From the NCBI RefSeq assembly GCF_023061285.1, contig NZ_JAKGAM010000011.1, positions 52,685 to 116,684 on the forward strand: a stretch of DNA of 64,000 nt. The letters are read 5' to 3'. Source of the DNA: Chromohalobacter nigrandesensis (GTDB lineage Bacteria; Pseudomonadota; Gammaproteobacteria; Pseudomonadales; Halomonadaceae). Below, one piece after another: positions 53,123-61,781 of the stretch; position 1 is the first letter of the stretch, and every line of letters starts with the position of its first letter. The notes under the pieces were generated by a model, which was not told where the DNA came from, searched no databases, and worked only from the letters and a program-made list of their open reading frames with translations. The position numbers and the translations under genes were made by a program.

Positions 53123-54433
53123 TCAGAAACTCGCCTTGATCGTGGTGCCGGCGACCCAGGCGTTGTCGACCGAATCCACCGCCGACGGATTGACCACGTA
53201 CTGCAGGTTGGGACGCAGCGCCAAGTAGTCGGTCAAATTGAAGCTGTAGTAGATCTCGGCATCGTACTCGTGGCCCTGGCGTGGCAGCGGCGAGGATAAA
53301 CCGGCCGGTGTGGCGTTGTAGTAGTCGACGTAATCGTTGACGTCATCATTGACGTGGAGATACGCCAGACCGATGCCGGCGTCATCCTGCGGACGCGCAT
53401 CGAATGGCCCTTCGTAGGTCGCACCAATCGATAGGTAACGATCGATACCCGCCGTATCGCCGTGGTTGGCATTGCCCATGCTGAACAGCGTCAGCCCGCG
53501 ATCGGGATTGCCGCCGCGTGTCGTCACCTGCTGCTGAACCACGTAGTAGAGCCCGGTGTTGGTATCGCTGGTATCCGTTGCCGGGCCAGCGCCATAGGCG
53601 CGATTCTCGACATTCTGTGTGTAGAAGCCGAGCTTGTAGGCGCCGTCCATGCCATTCAACGTCGGGGTATATCCTAGCTCCACCGGGAAAAGAGTGCCTT
53701 CGGTGCCACTGGTGCGCAGATCGAAGCCGTTGTCGTTCTCCAGGTTGCTGTCATTGATATTGAAAGCCCCCAACTGGGCATACCAATCGGACGCGAAGTT
53801 CGTGCGAATCACCGCCGCCCACTGCGAGATCGGCCAGTTATAGATATTGTTGCCCCAGTTGCCCGGCTGCGCCCCGCCGAACGCCAGGTTCTGGAAGTTG
53901 CTGTCGATGGTGGCAAAATCATCGCCGAAGGGAATCCGCCCCAGTTTGATAGACAAGGCGTCGTCGAAGAATCCCTGGCGATACCAGAACTGCGTCAGTC
54001 GCGTGACCGGCCCGCGCCCCTGCACTTCCTGCACGTTGGAGCCCCCGATCGTCGCGTCCGGGTCGCTGAGCCGGTCGTTAGCCGTATGGCCATTGCGGTT
54101 GACCATCGTCACTTGGAACTCGGCGTCCGGAATACCGGCCAGCTTGTCGAGGTCGACGTTGGCTCCGACGGCGAACTGATCGGCGTACTTGGTGACATGA
54201 CTGTCGCGGTAACCGCCGTCGAGAATGGAGGCGGCTTCACCGACGTAGTCAAAGCTGAAGGCAACGCCGGCGTCTTCCAGCGCCGTGCGCTCTCCTCCCC
54301 AATCACCGAACATATAGGGGGAATCCGGCGCGAAGGCCGAATAGGCATTGGCCGTACCGGCGAGCAGGAAGCTGCCGATGATAACGAGCGACGCGCCACC
54401 AGCGCGAAGTTTGCCGAACGTGCACGAGGTCAT
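53123..54433 (-). CDS. oprB: OprB-family carbohydrate-selective porin
   Basis: The 436-residue protein has a signal peptide (VIIGSFLLAGTANA). Then comes the OprB start YMFGDWGGERTALEDAGVAF, followed by alternating beta-strand sequence (FQVTMVNRNGH, FWYRQGFFDDALSIKLGRI, WGNNIYNWPISQWAAVI) and a C-terminal phenylalanine, typical of outer-membrane barrels. It should admit glucose and similar sugars. AGGACGGGAACATC precedes the ATG. It converges on the periplasmic lactonase, supporting a shared role in sugar or sugar-lactone use. Confidence 0.92.
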   Translation of the reverse strand: MTSCTFGKLRAGGASLVIIGSFLLAGTANAYSAFAPDSPYMFGDWGGERTALEDAGVAFSFDYVGEAASILDGGYRDSHVTKYADQFAVGANVDLDKLAGIPDAEFQVTMVNRNGHTANDRLSDPDATIGGSNVQEVQGRGPVTRLTQFWYRQGFFDDALSIKLGRIPFGDDFATIDSNFQNLAFGGAQPGNWGNNIYNWPISQWAAVIRTNFASDWYAQLGAFNINDSNLENDNGFDLRTSGTEGTLFPVELGYTPTLNGMDGAYKLGFYTQNVENRAYGAGPATDTSDTNTGLYYVVQQQVTTRGGNPDRGLTLFSMGNANHGDTAGIDRYLSIGATYEGPFDARPQDDAGIGLAYLHVNDDVNDYVDYYNATPAGLSSPLPRQGHEYDAEIYYSFNLTDYLALRPNLQYVVNPSAVDSVDNAWVAGTTIKASF

Positions 54434-54562
54434 GATGTTCCCGTCCTTTTATTTAGCGTGTTATCAATAGCAGGGTAATAATATGCCCAAACACGGCTTC
54501 ACGAAAGCCTCTCTTGCGCCAGCCGCCTTTCTGCTCAAGACATCGTCGATTATCGCCAGCGA

Positions 54563-54604
54563 CCTGGTTTTCATCGTGAGACCGGGCATTTTCATTACTC
54601 CGAC
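54563..54604. repeat. Degenerate copy of the 53054 hairpin element
   Basis: The segment beginning CCTGGTTTTCATCGTGAGAC agrees with the element at 53055-53096 at about 31 of 42 positions, 23 of the first 27 being identical. It can also form a stem (CCTGGTTT with the AGACCGGG side). The two copies lie in the same orientation on either side of oprB, about 1.5 kb apart. Confidence 0.6.
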
Positions 54605-54767
54605 CTCCCCTCTTGTGGTCGTGGGAGTGGCTCGTAATGTAGAGCTATCGACGGTACTAATGCCGTATTAGCAATACTTGCAGCCACGACTCATCCGCTC
54701 GCGGCGCTTGCAACGGCACGGACCGCACAACAACGCGGACCTCACAACAACATAAGAGGCGCACGAT

Positions 54768-54839
54768 ATGACCAACCAGGAATTCTTCGTTCCCTACGAA
54801 TCCACCGATGTGCGCGGCGAGTGCCCCACGGAGCGTTGA
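54768..54839 (+). CDS. Possible 23-residue leader peptide before astE
   Basis: An ATG at 54768 preceded by AGAGGCGCAC opens a 23-codon frame (starting MTNQEFFVPY, ending in ECPTER) whose stop is 2 bases before the astE ATG. The tight spacing suggests translational coupling or a leader peptide. It could also be the end of a degraded gene. No known family is recognised, and I am not confident it is translated. Confidence 0.3.
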   Translation: MTNQEFFVPYESTDVRGECPTER

Positions 54840-54841
54840 AT

Positions 54842-55843
54842 ATGCTCGACAAGTGGCTCGCCTCGAGTCTCGACGCTGACTCCGTCGAGCCGCGCGAAGG
54901 AGGCGAAGGGCCCGAAGGAAAAGTCCCCGGCGGGCGCTATCGCCTGCACGCCCCCGGTGTGCTCGAACTGCTTCCCGATGAACTCGCCCCCGAGGCGCAG
55001 GCATGCGTCGTCTCGGCAGGCATCCACGGCAACGAAACCGCGCCTATCGAGCTCGTCGGCGCGTGGCTGGCGCGTCTCGAGGCCGGCCAACTCAGGCTCG
55101 GCGCGCCGATACTGGTGATCCTCGGCAACCTCGAGGCGATTCGGCAAGGCGTGCGCTTTTGCACCACCAACCTCAATCGCCTGTTCCAGCAAGGCCTTGA
55201 CCTGGAAGGCGACGAGCCCGACCGCGCCCGCGAGCTGATGGCCGTCGTCGATGCCTTCTTCGTACGCCATGCCCTGCCCCGCGTGCACTACGACATGCAC
55301 ACCGCGATTCGCGACAGCCGCTACCCGCGTTTCGCCGTCGAGCCCTTCGCCAACGTCAAGACCGATCCCGCGCAATGGCAGGGGCTGGCCGCCGCCGGCA
55401 TGCAAGCGGCCTTGCATCAGCATCGCCATAGCTGGACTTTCTCGCATTATTCCAAGCATTATCACGCCGCGCAGGCGTTCACGCTGGAACTCGGCAAGGT
55501 GCGCCCCTTCGGGGAAAACGACCTCGACGCACTGTCCGGGATGCTCACGCTGCTCGAGGCATTGCTCGAGGGCCGTCAGATACCGTCGGGGAATCTCGAG
55601 GAGGTGCGTTTCTACCGCGTCGTCAGCGAGCTGATGCGTCAGTCCCAGGACTTCGCGCTGTGCTTCTCCGAGGAAACGCCCAACTTCACCGAATTCGCCG
55701 TGGGCACTCGGCTGGCGCATGATGGCCAAGCTGGCGACACCGTCGTCGAAGAGGCGCCGGTGGCGGTGGTATTCCCCAATGCTCAGGTGGAACTCGGCGC
55801 GCGCGCGGCGCTGCTGGTACGTGCGTGCCCACCACCGAAATGA
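54842..55843 (+). CDS. astE: Succinylglutamate desuccinylase
   Basis: AstE hydrolyses N-succinylglutamate to glutamate and succinate, the last step of the arginine succinyltransferase pathway. From the ATG at 54842 it has 333 residues with the zinc-site motif VVSAGIHGNETAPIELV, the arginine-containing CTTNLNRLF, the third ligand in YDMHTAIRDSRYPRF, and the catalytic glutamate in FTLELGKVRPFG. The other ast genes are not in the window, which is unusual because astE normally closes the astCADBE operon. A basic-amino-acid ABC importer follows 247 bases downstream. Confidence 0.93.
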   Translation: MLDKWLASSLDADSVEPREGGEGPEGKVPGGRYRLHAPGVLELLPDELAPEAQACVVSAGIHGNETAPIELVGAWLARLEAGQLRLGAPILVILGNLEAIRQGVRFCTTNLNRLFQQGLDLEGDEPDRARELMAVVDAFFVRHALPRVHYDMHTAIRDSRYPRFAVEPFANVKTDPAQWQGLAAAGMQAALHQHRHSWTFSHYSKHYHAAQAFTLELGKVRPFGENDLDALSGMLTLLEALLEGRQIPSGNLEEVRFYRVVSELMRQSQDFALCFSEETPNFTEFAVGTRLAHDGQAGDTVVEEAPVAVVFPNAQVELGARAALLVRACPPPK

Positions 55844-56090
55844 CGCTCTTGCATTTCCGCACAACACTCAATGACAACAACGACAGGACGACTTTCATGC
55901 ACAAGACGAAGCACTCATACGACAAACCTCGTATCATCGGCCGCCAAATCGAGCCTGCTCGGTCGCCTGCGGCCTGCTAGAATCGCTCCCTTTTTCGCGC
56001 TAGCCGCCCCAGGTCGCCACACCTCACTCACCCGCTCGTCGTCGTACAGGGTGTGCCGACCGTGACTTACTGCCACGTTTGGAGCTTTTC

Positions 56091-56861
56091 ATGGCTGATA
56101 TGCCCATTCCCCTCGAAGTGCGAGACATCACCAAGCGCTTCGGTGACACCGAAGTTCTCAAAGGGCTCTCTCTCAAGGCCCACAAGGGTGATGTCATCAC
56201 CTTGATCGGCGCCTCCGGCTCCGGCAAGAGCACCTTTCTGCGCTGCATGAACCTGCTCGAACAACCCAATGAAGGCGAGCTGATCGTGCATGGTGAAAAC
56301 ATCGCCTTCAAAACCACCCGGCATGGCCGCGAGCCCGTCGACTGGAAGCAGGTCGAGCGCATTCGCGCCAAGCTCTCGATGGTGTTCCAGAGCTTCAATC
56401 TCTGGGCCCACATGACGCTACTGGAAAACGTCATCGAAGCGCCCATCCACGTGCTCGGCAAGTCGAAGCGCGAAGCCATCGCCCACGCCCGCGATCTGCT
56501 TGATCGTGTGGGCCTGCTCGATCACGCCGACTACTATCCGGCGCAGATGTCCGGAGGCCAGCAACAACGCGGCGCCATCGCCCGCGCCTTGGCCATGGAC
56601 CCGGAAGTGATGCTGTTCGACGAGCCGACCTCGGCACTCGACCCCGAGCTGGTCGGCGATGTGCTCAAGGTCATGCGCGATCTCGCCGAGGAAGGCCGCA
56701 CCATGATCGTGGTCACCCACGAGATGAGCTTCGCGCGCGACGTCTCCTCGCAAGTGATCTACCTGCATCAAGGCATGGTCGAGGAAGTCGGCCCGCCGAA
56801 GGAGGTCCTCGACAATCCACAGTCGGACCGCCTCAAGCAGTTCCTGGCTCCGAAGCACTGA
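56091..56861 (+). CDS. Histidine/arginine-type ABC transporter ATP-binding protein (HisP/AotP-like)
   Basis: From the ATG at 56091 (GGAG upstream) the protein has 256 residues. It has a Walker A motif LIGASGSGKSTFL, the Q-loop VFQSFNLWAHMTLLENV, the signature MSGGQQQRGAIARAL, Walker B VMLFDEPTSALDPE and switch VVTHEMSFARDV. The insertion RHGREPVDWKQVERIRAKLS is typical of the HisP/AotP group for basic amino acids. It is the first gene of a four-gene importer with a following AstE-like gene; together with astE this suggests arginine or ornithine uptake and use. Confidence 0.92.
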   Translation: MADMPIPLEVRDITKRFGDTEVLKGLSLKAHKGDVITLIGASGSGKSTFLRCMNLLEQPNEGELIVHGENIAFKTTRHGREPVDWKQVERIRAKLSMVFQSFNLWAHMTLLENVIEAPIHVLGKSKREAIAHARDLLDRVGLLDHADYYPAQMSGGQQQRGAIARALAMDPEVMLFDEPTSALDPELVGDVLKVMRDLAEEGRTMIVVTHEMSFARDVSSQVIYLHQGMVEEVGPPKEVLDNPQSDRLKQFLAPKH

Positions 56862-56882
56862 CGCCCGACGGGAGAAAATCGC

Positions 56883-57599
56883 ATGATCGACCTACAGGGC
56901 TATGGCCCCCGGCTTCTCGAAGGCGCCCTGGTCACCGTGGAAGTCGCTTTGCTGTCGTTGTTGCTGGCCTTGATACTCGGCCTGCTCACCGCCAGCGCCA
57001 AGCTGTCTCGCCACTGGCTGTTCCATCGCATCGCCACGCTCTACACCACGCTCATTCGCGGAGTACCCGATCTCGTCTTGATGATGCTGCTGTTCTTTGG
57101 TGGACAGATAGGCGTCAACATGTTCACCGACTGGCTCTACTACGAGTTCGATGTGGATATCTTCATCAACATCAACGAGTTCATTGCCGGCGTCGTGACC
57201 ATCGGCTTCATCTTCGGCGCCTACATGGGCGAAACGTTTCGTGGTGCCTTTCTCGCGGTGGAAAACGGACAGATCGAGGCCGGTCGTGCCTACGGGATGT
57301 CCAACCGGCTCATTTTCCGGCGTATTCAATTTCCGCAGATGATGCGTCACGCCCTTCCCGGGCTGGGCAATAACTGGATGGTACTGCTCAAGACCACCGC
57401 CCTGGTCTCGGTGATCGGCCTTTCCGACATGGTGCGTATTGCCGCAGAAGCGACCAAGGCCACGCATGAGCCGTTCCTGTTCATGATCCCGGTGGCGATA
57501 ATCTACCTATTGATCGCCAGTGTCTCGGAATGGACCGTCGCGCGGCTGCAAAAACACTATAACGTCGGTTTCGGGGAGGCAGACGAATGGAACAACTAA
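56883..57599 (+). CDS. Basic-amino-acid ABC transporter permease (HisQ/AotQ-like)
   Basis: The 238-residue protein has about five membrane segments (TVEVALLSLLLALILGLLTA and others) and an EAA loop EAGRAYGMSNRLIFRRIQFP. The sequence LIRGVPDLVLMMLLFFGGQ is characteristic of the HisQ/AotQ side of these importers. It lies 21 bases after the ATPase gene and overlaps the second permease gene by 13 bases. Confidence 0.92.
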   Translation: MIDLQGYGPRLLEGALVTVEVALLSLLLALILGLLTASAKLSRHWLFHRIATLYTTLIRGVPDLVLMMLLFFGGQIGVNMFTDWLYYEFDVDIFININEFIAGVVTIGFIFGAYMGETFRGAFLAVENGQIEAGRAYGMSNRLIFRRIQFPQMMRHALPGLGNNWMVLLKTTALVSVIGLSDMVRIAAEATKATHEPFLFMIPVAIIYLLIASVSEWTVARLQKHYNVGFGEADEWNN

Positions 57600-58318
57600 A
57601 CGCCTGGTTCACCGAGCTACTTGCGGACAACAGTATCTTCACGGCCGACACCCTGGGCTACTACCTCGATGGGCTGGGCAGCACCGTGCGTCTGGTGTTC
57701 TTGTCCCTCATCATCGGCTTGATGCTGGCGGTGCCACTGGCCATTGCGCGCGGCTCGCGGCGCAAGTGGATCAAGTGGCCCATCTTCCTCTACACCTATG
57801 TGTTTCGTGGCACGCCGCTGTTGATCCAGCTATACCTGATCTATTACGGCGTGGTGTTCATCGAGGGCATTCAGGACACCTTCCTCTGGGCGGTCCTCCA
57901 GGACGCCTTCTATCCGGCGTTGATCGCCTTCACGCTCAACACCGCCGCCTATACCACCGAGATCTTCCACGGCGCGATCAAGGCCACACCGCGTGGCGAG
58001 ATCGAAGCAGCACGCGCCTACGGTATGTCACGCGCGCGAATGATGCGGCGTATCATCATGCCCAGCGCCTTCCGGCGTGCCCTGCCGGCCTACGGCAACG
58101 AGGTAATCTTCATGCTCCACGCCAGCGCCATCGCCAGCGTGGTCACGATCATGGACCTCACCGGGGCGGCGCGATTCGTCTATGCACGCTTCTACGCGCC
58201 CTTCGACGCCTTCCTCTTCGTGGCGGCGATTTACCTGTGCCTGACCTTCGCCATCCTGTATCTCTTCCGCTATCTGGAAAAGAAACTCCTGGCGCATCTC
58301 AAACCGATTAATGGATGA
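57587..58318 (+). CDS. Basic-amino-acid ABC transporter permease (HisM/AotM-like)
   Basis: The 243-residue protein is the second membrane half, with GLGSTVRLVFLSLIIGLMLA, FRGTPLLIQLYLIYYG, and the EAA loop EIEAARAYGMSRARMMRRII. It begins 13 bases inside the upstream permease gene, implying translational coupling, and is followed by the binding protein gene after about 76 bases. Confidence 0.92.
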   Translation: MEQLNAWFTELLADNSIFTADTLGYYLDGLGSTVRLVFLSLIIGLMLAVPLAIARGSRRKWIKWPIFLYTYVFRGTPLLIQLYLIYYGVVFIEGIQDTFLWAVLQDAFYPALIAFTLNTAAYTTEIFHGAIKATPRGEIEAARAYGMSRARMMRRIIMPSAFRRALPAYGNEVIFMLHASAIASVVTIMDLTGAARFVYARFYAPFDAFLFVAAIYLCLTFAILYLFRYLEKKLLAHLKPING

Positions 58319-58394
58319 TCTTTCCTGTCTGCCTCGGCCCGCGTCATGGCACGCGGCAGACCTCCCTCTAGCAATAACACCAATGAGGCTTCTC

Positions 58395-59189
58395 ATGAAA
58401 AAGCTCCTGGCGCTGACACTTCTGGGCATGGTCATGACGACCGCCACCGCGCAGGCACGCGATACCGACGAAGTACGTCTGGCCATCGACGTGCCCTACG
58501 AACCGTTCGTCTACCGCACTGCGGGTGGCGAGTTGGAAGGTTTCGAGATCGATCTCGGCAACGAACTGTGCAAGCGCGCCAATCTGGACTGCACCTGGGT
58601 CGAGCAATCCTGGGACGGCATCATCCCCGGCCTGCTCTCGCGCAAGTACGACGCCATTCTCTCCTCGATGGCCATCACCCCCGAGCGTGAAAACCAGGTG
58701 CTGTTTTCGATCCCCTATTACAACACCCCCAGCGTCTGGATCACGCAGCGTGACCGCAACATCGACATCAGCGACAAGGACGCGCTCGAGGATCTATCCG
58801 TCGGCGTGCAGCGCGGCACCATTCGTGACAGCTATGTCACGCAGATGTACGGCGATACCCTCGATATCCGCCGCTACTCATCCTCCCAGGATGTTGCCAA
58901 CGACCTGATCGCCGGGCGCCTGGATTTGTCCTTCGAGGACTACCCCGTCGCCGTCGAAACCTTCCACTTCAGGGATGACGACAGTGACTTCAAACAGGTC
59001 GGCGAGAGCATCAAGACGCCCACCTCGATCTTCGGAAAAGGCGCTGCCATGGCGTTTCGCAAACGCGATCGAGAACTGGCCGAGGAATTCAACCAGGCCA
59101 TTCGCGGCGTCTATGCCGACGGCACCTACGACAAGCTGATGAAGCAATACTTCGACTACGACATCTCCCTGCCCGTCGGCAAACAATGA
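58395..59189 (+). CDS. Basic-amino-acid-binding periplasmic protein (AotJ/ArgT-like)
   Basis: From the ATG at 58395 (GAGG seven bases upstream) the protein has 264 residues with signal peptide LLALTLLGMVMTTATAQA. The body shows EVRLAIDVPYEPFVYRTAGG, LEGFEIDLGNELCKRANL, SRKYDAILSSMAITPERENQ and a late GKGAAMAFRKRDRELAEEFN. This matches lysine/arginine/ornithine- and histidine-binding proteins; the exact ligand is unresolved. It is encoded last in the importer operon, opposite to the common order with the binding protein first. Confidence 0.9.
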   Translation: MKKLLALTLLGMVMTTATAQARDTDEVRLAIDVPYEPFVYRTAGGELEGFEIDLGNELCKRANLDCTWVEQSWDGIIPGLLSRKYDAILSSMAITPERENQVLFSIPYYNTPSVWITQRDRNIDISDKDALEDLSVGVQRGTIRDSYVTQMYGDTLDIRRYSSSQDVANDLIAGRLDLSFEDYPVAVETFHFRDDDSDFKQVGESIKTPTSIFGKGAAMAFRKRDRELAEEFNQAIRGVYADGTYDKLMKQYFDYDISLPVGKQ

Positions 59190-59237
59190 CCGATTGCCGG
59201 CGGTAAAACGTACCGCCGGCCTTTACGAGGACACTTC

Positions 59238-60356
59238 ATGCAGCATCGCACGCATCCCTTGTTGAGCCCGGTTCCCGGCACGCAGCGCAGCCTGGAGAGT
59301 TTTCACTTCGGCCCCGCCGAGGCGGAAAAGCGTGTCTACATCCAGGGTTCGCTGCATGCCGACGAGCTACCCGGCATGCTGGTCGCCTGGACACTCAAGC
59401 AGCGCCTGAAAGCGCTGGAAGACGCCGGAAAGCTCAAGGTGCACGTCATCGTGGTGCCGGTCGCCAACCCCATCGGGCTCGACCAGCAACTGATGGATAT
59501 CCCGCTGGGGCGCTACGACTTCGAAAGCGTCAGCAACTTCAACCGAGGCTATCGCGACGTTACCGACACTGTCGTCGAAGGGCTGGAAAGCGCGCTGACG
59601 CAGGACGCCGAGCACAACCGGGCCGAGATTCGTCGGCGCTTCATTGCCGCCCTCGATGAACAGCCGGCCACCACGGCCTACGAGTCCCTGCACCTGACGC
59701 AGCAACGCCTGGCCTGCGACGCGGACTTCATCCTCGATTTGCACTGCGATTTCCACGCCGTCGAGCACCTCTACACCACCCCGGCGGCGTGGCCCGACTT
59801 CGAGCCCCTGGCGCGTTATTTCGGCGCCAAGGCCAGCATGCTCGCCACCGACTCCGGCGGCGGCTCGTTCGACGAATGCTTCACCCTGGTCTGGGAGCAA
59901 CTGCGCGAGCGCTTCGGCAACCGCTATCCCATTCCCTACGGCAGCCAGTCGATCACCCTCGAACTGCGCGGCCAGCAGGACGTCGCCCGCGACATCGCCG
60001 AACGCGATGCCGACGCGATTCTCGACTGGATGCGCTACCACGCCCTGATCGACGGCGAAGCGCCGCCGCTGCCGGCACTGGCGTATCCTGCCACCGAACT
60101 CGCCGCCATGGACTTCCTGCGCGCTCCGGCGGGCGGCGTCGTGGTCTTCCATCGCACCCCGGGAGAAGAAGTCAAAAGCGGTGACCTGATCGCCGAGATC
60201 ATCGACCCCATCAGCGACGCCGTACACCCCGTGCGTGCCGAGCAGGACGGCATGTTCTACGCCCGCACCCAGCGCAGAATGGCCACCGCCGGGATGATCG
60301 TCGCCGACGTCGCCGGCCACCACGCCCACCGCAGCGGCTACCTGCTCGCGCCGTAA
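59238..60356 (+). CDS. AstE/AspA-family zinc deacylase
   Basis: The 372-residue protein belongs to the succinylglutamate desuccinylase/aspartoacylase family. It has a metal motif YIQGSLHADELPGM, NFNRGYRD, the third ligand in FILDLHCDFHAVEH, SITLELRGQQD, and a C-terminal beta-barrel region (FLRAPAGGVVVFHRTPGEEV). It is longer than AstE and closer to DoeB-like members with the extra C-terminal domain. It follows the binding protein gene by 48 bases, so it probably removes an acyl group from the imported amino-acid derivative. The substrate is not known. Confidence 0.88.
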   Translation: MQHRTHPLLSPVPGTQRSLESFHFGPAEAEKRVYIQGSLHADELPGMLVAWTLKQRLKALEDAGKLKVHVIVVPVANPIGLDQQLMDIPLGRYDFESVSNFNRGYRDVTDTVVEGLESALTQDAEHNRAEIRRRFIAALDEQPATTAYESLHLTQQRLACDADFILDLHCDFHAVEHLYTTPAAWPDFEPLARYFGAKASMLATDSGGGSFDECFTLVWEQLRERFGNRYPIPYGSQSITLELRGQQDVARDIAERDADAILDWMRYHALIDGEAPPLPALAYPATELAAMDFLRAPAGGVVVFHRTPGEEVKSGDLIAEIIDPISDAVHPVRAEQDGMFYARTQRRMATAGMIVADVAGHHAHRSGYLLAP

Positions 60357-60420
60357 AATACGAGTAATCCCCGCATGGAATAGCAAGGTGACAAGGGCAA
60401 GCGGCAGCAAGGATTCGGCA

Positions 60421-60969
60421 TCATGTGACAGTCGATTGTAGCCAGGCTCCGCTTTCACATTTCAGGCGTTTTGCCTCAATGCTGCCGCTTACGCGTGCAC
60501 TGGAGAGCACGATGGCTTGATCGGTGGCCACGAGTTGGCCGGTGACACTGCCGGCAACGCAAACCGTACGCGCCTCGATACGCGGAGATACGCTACCCGC
60601 TTCGTTGACCATGACAGAGTGCTCCCAGGCCGTGACATTGCCTACGACGGCGCCACTAATGACCAGCGCTTCATGAGCACTCACATCACCGTCAATACGC
60701 AGCGTCGAACCAATCAGGCTTCCGCCAGATGCGGGCAAGCATTGGGTGGTCTCTGTCGATGGAGACGTCGGTAAATCAACCTTGGCTGGATTTTGCGGCT
60801 GACTCGGCAGATTGGGAACTTCTTCAGAAGGGGCTGATTGACTCTGCTGCAGATGCCAGGAAGACGGCTGGGCTGCGGAGACACGCTTTTTGATACGCCT
60901 CTTGCCATCCAGCACAATGATGATGAGCGCTATCAAGCTCAAGACGAAAAATACATCACCGCCCCCCAT
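60421..60969 (-). CDS. Bactofilin-family protein with N-terminal membrane helix
   Basis: The 182-residue protein starts with a hydrophobic helix (VFFVLSLIALIIIVL) and a basic stretch (GKRRIKKR). A Ser/Pro/Gln-rich linker of about 45 residues follows, then the polymer-forming bactofilin domain (LIGSTLRIDGDVSAHEALVI, VTAWEHSVMVNEAGSV, TVCVAGSVTGQLVATDQAIV, SARVSGSIEAKRLKCESGAW). Bactofilins form filaments without nucleotide; most lack a true transmembrane helix, so this one is unusual in being membrane-tethered. AAGGGGC precedes the ATG. It is divergent from a second bactofilin gene across 169 bases. Confidence 0.85.
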   Translation of the reverse strand: MGGGDVFFVLSLIALIIIVLDGKRRIKKRVSAAQPSSWHLQQSQSAPSEEVPNLPSQPQNPAKVDLPTSPSTETTQCLPASGGSLIGSTLRIDGDVSAHEALVISGAVVGNVTAWEHSVMVNEAGSVSPRIEARTVCVAGSVTGQLVATDQAIVLSSARVSGSIEAKRLKCESGAWLQSTVT

Positions 60970-61138
60970 AATTGCCCCTTGATCAGCATAGAATGTACAA
61001 GTATAGGCAGGTTTCTACATACTGAGAAAACACGACTAACAGGTATTTTCGTCAGCTACTCATCCTTTTGATCTCGAGCCGACAAGGCAGTATTTCCTGG
61101 TACCGTTGTTTTTTCTCACACGACTCGGACCCTCCCCT

Positions 61139-61720
61139 ATGTTCAGCAAGCACAAACCCGACAGTGTTCCTGCCGACCATACGGTGCCGCCTCCCGCCTC
61201 ACCCAAAAGCACCACCCAAGCGGACGTGCCACGAGACAAGACCGGACGATCCGCTATCATCGGCGCTCAAACCAGCATTGAAGGTAGCGTCATCGGTGAG
61301 GAAGAATTGGTTATCGATGGCCAAGTAGTGGGTACTGTAGAATTCAAGCGCAATACGGTCAGCATCGGCAATGCCGGCCGCGTGGAAGGGGATATCTATG
61401 CCCAAACGCTACACGTAGCAGGGCATGTCGAAGGGCGACTGATCGCCTCTCACAAAATTTCCATCCATCATACGGCATATATCGTTGGCACCATCATCAC
61501 CCCTTGCCTGGTGCTGGAAGACGGCGCCGTCTTTCAGGGCAGCATCGATATGGACGCCGAGAACGAAATCCTGCTCTCCGCATTTGAAGGAGACGTTGGC
61601 AAGTCGACGCCTCATCACGCCCAGGACCAGGACCAGGAAGACACGGTGGATGATTTTGATGACACCGACGCGACAACGCCGCCCGCTGAGGAAGATATAT
61701 ATCACGAGGATAAACCTTGA
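61139..61720 (+). CDS. Bactofilin
   Basis: The 193-residue protein has a polar N-terminal tail (residues 1-36), then the bactofilin beta-helix repeats (SAIIGAQTSIEGSVIGEEEL, VIDGQVVGTVEFKRNTVSIG, GRVEGDIYAQTLHVAGHVEG, LIASHKISIHHTAYIVGTII) and an acidic tail (DTVDDFDDTDATTPPAEED). It would polymerise at the inner membrane face and organise cell-envelope machinery. The start at 61139 lacks a strong ribosome-binding site; a TTG at 61106 is a poorer option. A terminator follows at 61751. Confidence 0.9.
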   Translation: MFSKHKPDSVPADHTVPPPASPKSTTQADVPRDKTGRSAIIGAQTSIEGSVIGEEELVIDGQVVGTVEFKRNTVSIGNAGRVEGDIYAQTLHVAGHVEGRLIASHKISIHHTAYIVGTIITPCLVLEDGAVFQGSIDMDAENEILLSAFEGDVGKSTPHHAQDQDQEDTVDDFDDTDATTPPAEEDIYHEDKP

Positions 61721-61750
61721 ACCCTTGCCTCCGCCCAGCAACCACCACCG

Positions 61751-61781
61751 ACAACGGGTAGCCCACGCTGCCCGTTGTTTT
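61751..61781 (+). terminator. Rho-independent terminator after the bactofilin gene
   Basis: ACAACGGG-T-AGC pairs with GCT-G-CCCGTTGT around a CCAC loop (one T/G mismatch in the stem), followed by TTTTA on the plus strand. It lies 30 bases after the bactofilin stop. Confidence 0.8.

Larger units (their letters stand above)
54434..54841. other. Intergenic region between oprB and astE
   Basis: This 408-base stretch holds the oprB promoter side, a hairpin-bearing repeat (54563-54604), and a short open frame at 54768-54839 before astE. An A/T-rich segment around 54640-54680 is the most promoter-like part, but I could not fix -35/-10 elements. A 62-residue frame at 54483-54671 lacks coding character and a ribosome-binding site and is not called. 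Confidence 0.6.

Noticed and set aside
54483..54671. 62-codon plus-strand frame between oprB and astE
   Set aside because: No ribosome-binding site, no recognisable domain, and it contains the hairpin repeat.
54794..55867. Minus-strand frame of 357 codons opposite astE
   Set aside because: Antisense shadow; astE has all family motifs on the plus strand.
59367..60458. Long minus-strand frame of 363 codons opposite the AstE-like deacylase gene
   Set aside because: It is antisense to a gene with clear zinc-site motifs and has no recognisable domain.
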